Shown here: piece after piece, positions 38,567-49,286 of the stretch
Layout of the letters: every line of letters starts with the position of its first letter
Position numbering within the stretch: position 1 is the stretch's first letter
From: Conus ventricosus
Lineage: Eukaryota; Mollusca; Gastropoda; Neogastropoda; Conidae
Direction of reading: 5' to 3'
Assembly (NCBI GenBank): GCA_018398815.1
Contig: CM031596.1
Span: 65,474,654-65,538,653 of the forward strand
Length of the DNA stretch: 64,000 nucleotides
Notes under the pieces: generated by a model
Seen by the model: the letters and a program-made list of their open reading frames with translations, nothing else
The model's database searches: none
Told to the model about the DNA's origin: nothing
Position numbers and translations under genes: made by a program

Positions 38567-41500
38567 AGGAGTAAACGTAGGGAAAATCAACAGTGGCTGA
38601 AAAAAAATCCCCATAGGGGCACGTGGGGGGAAAAAGCAGCAATCGCTAAAGGGCCCCTCATACACAATAGCAGGGGTTTTAAGCCTTTAATTGAAATTGT
38701 CGACTGCCCGGGAATCCGCACTATCAAAAAATGCCGGGGCCCCGCCATTGGGTTGACACCTGTTTAACTTAATTTATGATGTCGGGCCTTATAAACTGGA
38801 AAGGTGTTTTCCAGGGGAAACCGGATAGGGACGATTTAGAAGCGGGGCCCCAACCAACCCCACTCATTTTTATTCAGGCTTTCAATCAGGGGGTTTGGTG
38901 TTTTTTCACGGGGAATTTTTTGCTTTTGGTGATTGTGTTTTATTACAACTGTAGGGCGGGAAACTAAACAAAAAAAATTTTGGCGGACCTATTGTTTTAA
39001 AACTTCAAAACCAAAGAGAAGTTTGCTTTTTGGGAAAGGTGAGGAAAAAAAAAAAACGGGGAACCTACTAAGAGAACACAAAAGGGGCCCCCTTAAAGGG
39101 GTTTTTAAATTTTAAGACAAAGATTTAGCTGTATATTTGAAAGAGTGTTTTTTAAAACTTTAAAAATTTTTTTAAAATTTTTGGAAAAAATTATTTCTTT
39201 AAAAAAAGCCCCAAATGTTCAGTGAAAAGGTGTAAAACTAGTAGTTCAAAAAACTTCTCCCCTTGTGGTGTTTCAAAAACAAGGGGCAAAGCAGAGGGAC
39301 ACGGAACACGACTCGGGCTGGAGATTCGGAACTTTGGGCCGAGAAAAATATTTCTATTCGGTTCCGGGAATTTTGCAAGAGCCCCCAAAAAACCCTCTAC
39401 TAAAGCGTTTTTTACTTTTGAAAAAACAAAAATCCCCCAAGGGGGCTGGCCCAAACCCCCGGATAAATTTTTTGTTTTTGCAAAAAGGGAAAAGTTATAA
39501 TAAAAACTCTTTGTTCTTAGGGCCCGATTGGATTTTTTAATTTTTTCTGAACTACTGTGCGGGCTTTTTAAAAATTTGAAAAGGTTTCGTTTTAAACCGC
39601 CTGGCCACAGCAAAAGGCTAGGTTGTTGGGGGGGAAAAAATGATACAACGGTGGGGGGGGTTTTGGAAAGGTTTTTCTTTTACGGGCAGAGAAAAACGGG
39701 GGCCGGCCTAACAGGTGCCCCCCTGCGCGGGGGGGTTTTGGGGAAAATGCGATAGTAGGGACGGGGTTTCAAATTTTTTTGTAAGGGGTTACGCGAAACC
39801 GCCTGGCAAACATTCTTCTAAAAAACTTGTTTCAAGTGGCTGTCTTTTTTTTACGACTTTAAAGTGGGGGAAACAAAAACCCCCTTTACTTTCCAAAAGC
39901 ATGTCCTTATATTGTGTTTTTGTGTTTGTTTTTTGGGTTTTGCCCCCCCCCCGCCGCACCCCCCCCCCCACCCCACACACGCACGCCCCCAAACCCCTAC
40001 CCCCCCCCCCCCACGCATGCACACATCTAATTTCCTTATTTAATTTAAATAAATTTTTTTAATTAAGAATTTAAATTTAAAGTTTTTAATTAAGTTACTT
40101 CAAGTTCTTAAAAAAGTTTTTGGGAAAAAAGTTTTTAATTAATTTTTTTTCCCCAAGTCAACCTAATTTATAACAAAGTCACCCTCAAAGTACAACCAAG
40201 TTCTTATTAAAGTTATCAAAAAAATACAATCAAAGTTTTTATTTTAAAAATTAGAAAAATTGTCAAATATAGTACACCAGCCTCAAAAACGCGTATCTTT
40301 GAGGATGTCTTGTCAAGGGGGTTTTCTGCGCGAGATTGGTCAGCATAGATTTAATAAAGGGTCTTCCCTCCTAAGCAGCCGTTTGTTTAAAATTTTTGGT
40401 CTATGGAAATGTCTTTTAAAACCCATGTCTTTTTTTTATTGACTTTCATTTTTTTAATACGCCATGTCTTTTTTTTTAAAAAAATTTTTTAAAAAATTTT
40501 ATTGAATTTTAAAAATGGTTTTCAAAATGATTTTTTGGTTGTTGGGGGTTTTTGGCTTTGCATTTTGTTTTTTTTTCTTTTTTTAGTGGTTCGGGTTTTT
40601 TTAATTTTCTTTTGTTTTTGTTGCCATTGGTTTTATTTTTAAACCCGGAATAAAACCCCCAGCGCAGAAAGGGCCCCAAAAAATTTGGCAACATTTTTAA
40701 GTTCAATTTTACCATGAAGACTTTGGTGCTTTTGGCCTTGAATCCAGGGAGTTTTTTTTGGCTGGCTTTGAATAACTTTTTTGGGCTTTGGCCCGGGGTT
40801 ATGTTTTCATGATGAGTCATATTCGAAACATTAATTTTTTTTTGTCTTTTCCCATTTTGCAAATTTTTTTTCCCTGCTTCAACCCCCCGGTTTTTTATTG
40901 GTTCCCCGGGTTTCACCCTTTTTTCTGCTTTTTTTTGGTTGGTTACTTTTTTCCCCCTGTTTCTTTTGTTTTTGTTTTCTGTGTTTTCCCCCGCTCGTTC
41001 TTTTTGAAGGGAAAAAAAATCTTTATGATTAAAAGTTTTTTAAACCCCTTTGATAATGGCGTTTAACAATTTTCCCAAATCTGAAAGGATAGTTTCACAT
41101 CCTAGAGACATAATGCTTTTTTTAAATCTGGACTTGCGAAAAATTTCTTAGTAAGATCTTGTTCAAAATAATTGGGAGAAAATTTCTGCGGGACTATTTT
41201 TTGTGTTAAACTAAAAAACTTTTTTGCCCCCCCCTTTTCACCATTTGCCCCTAGTGCGCTTCTTACGGGTTATGATATTTTAAAAAATTGCTTGTGGCAA
41301 ACTCTGTTAAATCTGTTCAATGCTGTTTTTCATTTCCGGGGGGGGAATTTTTTTGTTTTTCCAATGCTGCCAAAGAATACCCCTTTCCCCTTTTTGGGCA
41401 TAATAGCTTGGTCATAAAACTTGGTAAATTATAAGTTCAGGAAGGTTTAGGCTGCCTTGTAGCTGTAGTAGATCATCACTGTTCATGTTTTTTTTTAAAT

Positions 41501-42099
41501 TAAAAATTATTTTATTTTAAAAAAAAGGGAGCACAAAAAAACTTTTCCCAACCTTGTATACCATTCTGCTGTTTTTGGGAGGGACTAAGTGTAGGTATCA
41601 ATGTTGGTAAAACCCTTTTTAAAAATTTAAAACCCAGCAGATCTTGGAAAAACTAAAAATTTTGAGGATTCAGAAAAGCTGATTGCTATTGTTGCAGCTT
41701 CGTTTGCTCGAAAGATTTTCTATTTAAAGAAAGGGGAAAAATTCCCAGAAAAATATAAAAAAGTAAAAAAAAAAATTTCATTTTATAAAAAATGGCTTCC
41801 TCGAAAAATGATAGGGGGCCCTTTTTGTGGTGAATGGCTTGCTTTTAGCGGAAGTAAATTTGCATTTAGAAAAATGCGGGATGACGGCGAAAAAAAAAAA
41901 GACAAAAACAAAGCTATGGAGGAAATGAGTTTGCACATGACCCCTTATAAAAAGCGGGGATTTGAGCCGTTAGATTTTTTTTTGACACCCTAAAAAAAAG
42001 GGGGGAAAGCCACTTAAAAATTTAAAAATGTTGATAAGCAATTTACAATATTTTATTGTAACAGGCAAAACCAATCGAGAAATTGCCCCCCCAAAAATT
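38567..42099. other. Polinton left segment, genes not resolved
   Basis: This part should hold one or more Polinton genes, but frames break too often to name them. A fairly open stretch on + at 38,776-38,967 and another at 41,640-42,000 look coding-like. A leftward start near 41,485 (MNSDDLLQLQGSL) is also possible. The 40,030-40,250 part is very AT-rich with recurring AAGTT and TTAATTAA words. None of these matched a family I know. Confidence 0.4.
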
Positions 42100-43190
42100 C
42101 AGTAAACTTTTTCAACCATCAGAAAAAAAAAAGAAGAAGAATCGGGTTTTTTGTCTTTGGTAGGGCCCGTTGGGGTATTTGTTGCACATAATTTTTGGGT
42201 GAGAAAAAAATTGAAAAAAATCTTTTAAATTCCCCCAAAAAGGATTTTGGGAAGGGTTTAAAAGGGCTAAAAAAGCAAACCCAAGCAGCTGGAGTCAGTA
42301 AAACAAACGAAAAAAAATTGGTTATCTTAAAAAAGCGTTTTGGGGAAAAATTTATTTCCCGGGCCTAGACAAATTTACAGAGACCAACTTTTTTAAATTA
42401 CAAATCCAAACGACACCCTTTAAAAAGGAAAATCTTCTATTTTTTCCCTTGATACGTTTTAGACGAAAAAGTTTTTTAAGTACGCCTCACATTTCTTTTA
42501 AAATTGCTTAAAGGTAAAAAGATCCCAAAACCCATTAACAAAAAAAGGATTTGCTTTTTGCTGTTGCTTTGGGGCATACAGTGATTTTCCAAAACGGGGC
42601 CCCCTTAATTTCCCCCTCTTTTTGATTAAAGTCGATGATGGAAAAAATTTTAAAAGGGAAAGTGTTTTCATTATTTTTTTAAAAACAGAGTTCCCATTAA
42701 AAGAGGCATTCCAGGAGTTACAGTTTAAAGGTTTTTAGTTAAAACTTTAAAAAACAGTTACCCAAAAAGATTTTCCCCCCTACCAGTTTCACGGGAGGCT
42801 TTTTGAAATTCTCGCAACAAAAAGGGTTAGAAGACTGCCCTCAGTTTTCGCGCAATAAATTAATAAAGTTTTTAAAAGGGCAAAAAACCAGTACAAGCAA
42901 TCAAAAGAAAAACAAAAAATTGTTGTTGAAGGAGGCTTAAACCCGGCCCAAATTTTTTACCATTTGGTTTGAAAGTGGGTTTCCTTTTTTAGGGGGGAAG
43001 CAAAAGGGGACACTGCTTTGGGAAACAAAACCGTTTGGAGTTTTGGGCCCCTTTTTATGAATAAAAAATTGAAAAAATAAACCCGCCCCGTGTATTTTTT
43101 TACGAAAAAACTGACACAACAAAACAACCAGCCCCTAAAAGATCTTTTGTGAAAGAAAAAACTGCGATAATCCCCCGGGAAAGTTCGTTT
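42100..43190 (+). pseudogene. Polinton integrase (rve family), frame-broken
   Basis: Fragments in the right order for a Polinton integrase are spread over the three + frames. An N-terminal part reads GLKGLKKQTQAAGV, then WLS near 42,319. A core stretch around 42,430 reads NLLFFP, where the family has a catalytic Asp before the two Leu; here it reads Asn. KVDDGKNFK at 42,628 holds the second catalytic Asp. VPIKRGIPGVT at 42,690 leads to the region of the catalytic Glu. GKKPVQAIK follows at 42,879, and the C-terminal PKRSFVKEKTA at 43,134 resembles the family's conserved tail. The enzyme joins element ends to host DNA in the nucleus. The gene points at the polymerase gene tail to tail, about 430 bp away. 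Frame breaks are probably consensus errors; true decay cannot be excluded. Confidence 0.82.
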
Positions 43191-43618
43191 TAAATTTAAA
43201 TTTTATTTTAAACTTTTTTTGGTTTTTAAAAAAGGAAGGCCAAAAGGGGAAGCGAACAAAACAAGAAGGGTTTAAAGGAAGAGGCCCTTGAAAAGGGATA
43301 CGGGAATCTTTTTCAGGGCTTTGTAATGTATTAAAAAACATTTTCGGGGGTTTTAATAAATGCTTGCAAAATCATCCAGTTCACCTAAACCCAAAAACCC
43401 CCAAAATTGGGAAAAAGAATATCTTGAATAATAAAAAAAATTCGAACGCTTTCAACCCAAAACATGAAAAAAAAGTTTTAAATGTTGGATAAAGCTATGT
43501 TGATCTTTAATAAAAGTTGATAAAAAATAAAAACCCCCCCTTTTTTATGCGGCCCTCCGGCCCTTTTTGCTTAAAAAAAACTTGGATTAAACAAACACAC
43601 TTTTTGTTTTTGTTTTTA
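43191..43618. other. Spacer between convergent integrase and polymerase
   Basis: Noisy, mostly AT-rich sequence. It may include the last codons of the integrase. No third gene was recognised between the two convergent reading directions. Confidence 0.5.
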
Positions 43619-46477
43619 TTAACACTTCTTTGTTAAACTTTTGTGTTGATCTCTGTAGATTGATCGAGTTTTACGTTGTCATGATAAAAAAGTCTTTTTC
43701 CCAAAAAAAAATGCTTCTTTGTGGGTTTCATGTGTATTTTTGACTCCCAAAAACGCTGCGAGATATTCCCCTTTTGCTTTCTTAATGATTTTCCCCGGGC
43801 TGGGAAATACGTACTTTTTTGCCCTTTAAACCAACAAATTTCCTTGATCACCTTTCCAGTTAATTCACCCTTTATTTTTCCCAAAAACCCTTTTTTTTGT
43901 AATTGAATGCCAAAGGCGAATCTTTGGGAAATTCAGATGTTTTGTACCACCTGAATCCCCTTTAGCTACTTGGGTTTTCCCCATGTTTTTAATAGATGTC
44001 TTCTTTTGGGGATATCTATAACAAAACTGTCTTTTATCTGTGTAAAGTACGGGGATGGGGGATACGAGGGTTTTTAAATTTAGTCATAAAGAAATTTAAA
44101 CTAAAAAAGCTTTGAAAATTTTAAAACAGAAAACCCAAATAAATACGGGTTTGTCTAATTTGATTTCTTTTTTTTCATCATTTTCCCAAAAAAGTGATTA
44201 AATAAAAAATCTTCTGAAGCCCTGATAATTGGGTTTTTAAAAGTCAGTTTAAATTTGCTTGGTTCTTTTTGGTGCTAATCTGCATCTTTACGCTTGTGCG
44301 GTTCCCCTAGTCTTTCCAAACAGCTTTTTTGTTAAATCGCTTGAAAAAGTCTTTTTCGGAAGCACGGGTGGTTTTTAGTTCTGGGTTTCAGTGTTCTTCA
44401 TGGGGAAGGTTTCATAAAACTGTTCTTTTTAAAAAGGCAATTATGCGATAAAAACCTGCTGTAATTAAAACCCATGTTTAAAAAAAATTTTGCGGGAAAG
44501 TCTGTAAGGGACAAAATTTAAATTTTTTTTGCCTCGAAGATTAGGCACAAGTTTAGGTGGTTTTTTTGGATCCATCTTTAGACTTTTTTGCTGCTAAGGG
44601 GTAGTCTTTATGCAGGTCATGGAGTTCCTGGGGATTTTCTAAGTCAACTTCTAGAATGAAACCCGCTTTTGATCGGGCTTTTAAATCCCCAACCCAAACT
44701 TTAATGCTTTTGAATATTATTCGGACGCCCCCCCTGTTTTCATTTTAAATTTTACTTTAATGGAAGGGATTGCCCCATTCCCCTTCCATACAGATTTTTT
44801 GGGATTTTAAATACAGGAGATATTTTTAGACCTTTTTTTGGATTTTTTGGGGGGCCCAAGTATTTGTTTTTTTGTTTTTCGGGAATGATGCGTTTGCCAT
44901 ACAAATTCCCCCAGGGAAATCCGTTTTCAATCATTAAACCCTTTGGGTTTAAATTGACAAAAAAATTCAATTTGTACCCCGAAAATTTTTGGGAAAGCGT
45001 CCCAGCTCACCCCGGGCGCAGAAATGAAGGGCGGGGGAAACCCAGGTTTTTAATGTTTCTTTGCGGTCTTTCTGAAATTTTTAAAAAAGGGGAAGCCCGC
45101 CAAAAAATGAATCCCCTTTTTAAATTTATAAATTCATGATTTTTCCCCCATCGTTTTAAAATTTAAAATTCTCCCACGCTTTTGACTTGGGGTTAATCGA
45201 TTCACTAATGCCCTTTCCTCTGGATTTAGAAAAGAACGCGTTTTTAGGGGGGAAAGTGTGTCTTCATAAAACCCTTTTCCCCAATGTTCATGTATATGGG
45301 GTAAACGCCTTTCAAAACGAGGTTGGGTAAAAGTATTCTTCGTTATTGGGCAAGGATTTTAAAAGGACTACCCGTGACTCTAATAAACCCCTTTAATGTT
45401 TTGAATAGGGTCAAAAAAAGAAATGTTATTTAAAGTAAAACCCACATGTATTTTTCTGATGCCCGTGCAATGCATGACCATGAGGCATCTTTCCACTGCT
45501 TTTTTAAAAAAAGATGGGAGTGAAACCCTCGCAAGTTATGAAAGAAATGGGCGTTTCCCGGTCTTTGGCTAAAATTTTTGTTGAAGATTGCATTTCTGTG
45601 CGTGCTCCCCCTGATTTTCCCACTAATGTGATTGGTCTTTTACTTTTGGGGTTCGCCTGGCTAAGAGGGGCCAAAAACCCAAAATTAAACAGTGAGTGGC
45701 TAAATTTCTTAATGTTTTTTTGGGGGCTTCAGGCCCGGTCATCATGTTTTTTTCCAGAAAAATTCGGATTATTAGAACAATCATTAGACTTTCTGCATGC
45801 TTTCAAAGAAGTTTTCTGCGCTTCGGGGCCCTCTATACAATTTGGTGCTAAAGGGGCCCGCCATGGGACCGACAACAATGAAGGCAAATGAAAAATTTGA
45901 TGATTACTTTTAAAGATTTTTTTCCGAAGTTTTTTTTGGCGCGGGGCCCCTTCATAAGGAACAATGAGTGTTTTCAAAAGTCTGCGTAAACAAATAGGGG
46001 AAATTTTGCATCCTTTCCTGTTTTTAAAACCCAACTTTAGATCCAGGAGGGGGGTAATTTGTTCGGGATTACAGTTTCAGAAAATTTTACAATGTTTTTA
46101 TGTTCGCTCGCGGCTTGAACAGGTTTGGGATTTCTTGTTAAAAATTTTTTACAGAATTCTTGGTTTTCCATGATTTTTGAAGTTGCTAAATTTTTTTTAC
46201 TCATTGTTCGTACAATGTGTAATGCGTAGCCCCGTTTGGGGAAGCATTAGGGTAAGTAACATGATTTTTGTTGGTTGGGCCCATTGGGTTTGGGTGTTCT
46301 TGGACACTTTAATTTTGGGCCCCCAAAATTTTTTTCCTCATCCCCTGTGTAAAATTAAAAGTTTTTTGGGTTTTTTTTGTTTTCCAAAAAAAAAAAAAAT
46401 TTTAAAAATTTTTAAAAATAAAAAAAAAAATTAAAAAAAATTTAAAAAAATTTTTTAAAAAAAAAAAAAAAAAAAAA

Positions 46478-46559
<82 letters not shown>

Positions 46560-47080
46560 AAGCTTCCCTTGGGCAAAAGGAAGCAAACACCCCAAACATT
46601 GGAAAAAAACATTTGTCGTCTGAATTCTTTATGTTTAAAACTGTCTCTTTGAAAAAAACCAAATTCGAGGTTTGCGGAATGTAAGCCTTGCCTTCAATCG
46701 GCGCATACTTAGCATGGTTTTTTAAATTTAAACTTAAGGGTTCGCCCTCTGACCAACCCGAGCCTCTCATTTTTTGGGTTCTTCGCGGCAGGCCCAAAAT
46801 GTGCAAGCAGTTGTCTGCCCAACAAAGGGGTTAAGTCTTTTTGAGAAAGAATAGTTGCTGTTTTGTCGGACCCGACTTCTAGATTTTTTCATTTTTTGGT
46901 TTTATGGGCGATTAAAACAGCTAACATTATTTAACTGGCGGGGGTTTTGTTAGTTGCCCGGAAAATTGAGGGAAAAAGCATGAACAAAAAACTTTCTGTT
47001 CGTTTTTTGGGTAATGATTCTAAAACAAAATCATTCAGTGCTTTGATAAAAGCTCTCTCTCCCCAAAAATTTCCCTTTAA
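43619..47080 (-). pseudogene. Protein-primed family B DNA polymerase of Polinton type
   Basis: Reading leftward, motifs occur in the family order. Near 46,752 a GSGW box, then NIKNSDDKCF near 46,620. At 45,976-45,998 VYADF marks the first exonuclease motif. At 45,584-45,637 an Asp-His/Cys-rich box ending CNLQ matches the DHCHxxGKxRGxAH region. GVSWDAF lies at 44,991-45,013, LMIENGFPWGN near 44,905-44,940, NLYGRGMGQSLPL near 44,765-44,800, and the cleanest piece, FILEVDLENPQELHDLHKDY, at 44,600-44,665. FGKT is near 44,315-44,330 and a YTD box, the site of the catalytic YxDTDS motif, near 44,045. The enzyme copies the element using a protein primer. The start is uncertain and could lie as far right as 47,650. 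Frames change many times. An A-rich run of about 100 nt also splits the gene. Confidence 0.92.
46457..46557 (+). repeat. A-rich run of about 100 nt within the polymerase gene
   Basis: Essentially pure A with one T. It falls between the N-terminal GSGW/NIKNSDDKCF part and the exonuclease part of the polymerase. It has no counterpart in the family and looks like a consensus artefact or a retroposed tail. No flanking duplication is visible. Confidence 0.85.
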
Positions 47081-47649
47081 ACAATTCATCTGGGGCCCTT
47101 TATATATTTAGCCATGTGTCTTTCTTTTCTAAGCCAACATATTTATTTTAAAAAAAAAAAAATACCAAAGGCTTTTAAACAGAATCAAAATTTTAAACCC
47201 GGGCTTTTTGTCTTGACTTTTTAAACTAAAGTTTAAAAAACCCCTTTGATGGGTTTTTACTGGGGAGGTTTTGAAAAAGAGTTTAAGTTCGTTTACTTTT
47301 TTTTTAAACATTTTTTTTTATTGCTCGGGTCTGGCGGGTTTAGAAAAAATTGTCCTTGCCCCTTTTTTTGAAAAATCAAAAATTTTGTCTTTTGTAGTCA
47401 TCAAAACGGCCTTTTTAAACGATTAAATTCTTCATCCTTTTTTGTTTGAGTACTTGTGCTTTATTTTTTTTATCAGCCCGAAAGGGAAATTAAATTTAGC
47501 TGTTATTAGGTTTAACCCTAGCTGTTTTTTTTTGGGGTTTTGTTTTTTTTTTTTTGGAGCAGCACCCACGGCTAAGGAAAACAGGCCCAGGCTAAAGACA
47601 AAACCCCTAGAGGGTTTAAAAATGCGGGGGGCCTTTGCCCCTTGCTAAA

Positions 47650-49250
47650 AGACCAAAACTCGTTCCCGCTGATAGAGCGCTTATGTCGTGTTCCAGATTA
47701 AAATATGTAACAGCATTAAAAAAAGCAGAATACCTTCGTTTGGGTTTTTCGGTTTTTTTTAAAGGTCTTGCTCTTGTTTTTGTTTATTTGTGTTAAAGTT
47801 GGTTAACTGAAGGTTTTTATTTAGGGCTTTTACTATCCCTTTTTTGGCGGCGCTGTAGGGGCCCTTTGGATAAACCCGACAGACATGTTTTTTTTTTAAA
47901 AAAAAAAAAATTTTGTATTTTTATATCTTTTAAACTGTTTTTTTCAATATTCAGTGCGAAACATTTATTAAAAACAAATTACATTTAAACGGGTTTTTCG
48001 GCTTTTTCTTCTTTATCAAATTTTTTTGTTTATTAAGTTTTCTCAAGTTCTCCCCCTTCATGTTTAAAAAATTTTCCCCCCGTTGTCCTTTGGGGCAAAC
48101 CATTTAAAACCCTATTTTGTTGTTTTTTAAAAAATCATCAAAATCTTACGCTGTGGAAATTTTAAAATCTTTAGCCACAAGGTCAATGTTGGGTTTCTAC
48201 ACCTCCCCCCTCCAAAAAAAGTTTTTTATTTCATAAAATGCTGATTAAATTTTAAGGCCCCCTAGCATAGATTTGGTTAGGACTGCCCTCAATCGGAAAA
48301 TTGTTCTTTCGTTTTTTTTTTGGATTAAAAAACCCTTTTTATTCCCCTTTTTAAAAAGGGTTTTTTCTTCACCAGCAATAAAATTTTTTTTTAAGCGAAA
48401 ATTTTCTGAGGCGCTAAATAAAAATTTATATAGCGTCTGCCCCCGCTTCTAGGAATGTTGTTTAATGAAACCTTTTTTTTCGGGAATTTTTTGTAATTTT
48501 GACTTTATATTTTGCTCAAAAGCCCTTTCTTTAAAATTTGGGGTGTAACAACTTAAAAAATCTAAGAGATGTCAGAAATGCTTTTACTTTGCTTCGGGGT
48601 CTGTTGATCTGATAACACGTTTGTAAATTTGTTAAAAGGGTTTGTTCTTTTGACAGTCTTTTCTTTTTTAAAGCTCCTTGAAAGTTTGGGGGATGCGCCC
48701 TTTTTAAAAAACTTTAAAAACTTTGGGGGGTGGAAAAAACGATTTCCCAAAAGCAAAAATTTTCAGCCAATTTTCTTTTTTCCGTCTTTTGTTTCTGCGG
48801 CACCTATTCTTTTTGTTTTAGTATTCTTCATTTTCTATTCCCTTTAAACGCCCAAAATCAGCCCTTTTAGTCCCGGTTAGCCCTTGTTTAGAATTTGGGT
48901 TTAAAAAAAAGGGCTGCATTGTGTAAAAAAAATATTTTCTTTTCCCTCAAGTTTTTTAGAAATTTTCTTAACGATTGCCCGCCCCCGATTCTTACAAATG
49001 TTTTTTTTTTTTTTTTGGTTTTTTTTGTGGGTTTAAGCGAGCGTATTTTGGGAAAATAAGACGCGCAGAGCCTGGGAAAAATCACGTTTATTTTCTCCTG
49101 GTTGGGAAATTTTTACAGTAAGGGAAAAAGATCTTTCATCAAAAGTAGATGGTTATTTGGAAAAAGTAATAGTCCGCTTATTTCCCTTCCCGCCAAAAGG
49201 GTTTTTTCAGTTTCTATGGGGTCAAGAATCGAGATGTTGGGTTGGGACAT
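47650..49250 (-). CDS. Possible leftward Polinton gene, function unknown
   Basis: A leftward ATG at 49,250 opens 45 uninterrupted codons starting MSQPNISILDPIETEK, which is unusual for this noisy block. Downstream leftward pieces such as TNVLSDQQTPKQSK near 48,570-48,620 remain coding-like. I do not recognise the product. Its position next to the polymerase suggests an element gene. The right limit is supported by the ATG; the left limit is a guess. Confidence 0.3.
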
Positions 49251-49286
49251 TTTTATTTAAACCCAAAAAAAAAATTTTTTAAAAAC

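Noticed and set aside
45514..45891. A 125-codon + strand open frame
   Set aside because: It is the shadow of the leftward polymerase exonuclease region, whose motifs lie on the other strand at the same place.
46402..46806. A poly-Phe protein on the reverse strand
   Set aside because: The N-terminal part is the polymerase GSGW/NIKNSDDKCF region; the Phe run is the A-rich tract read in reverse.
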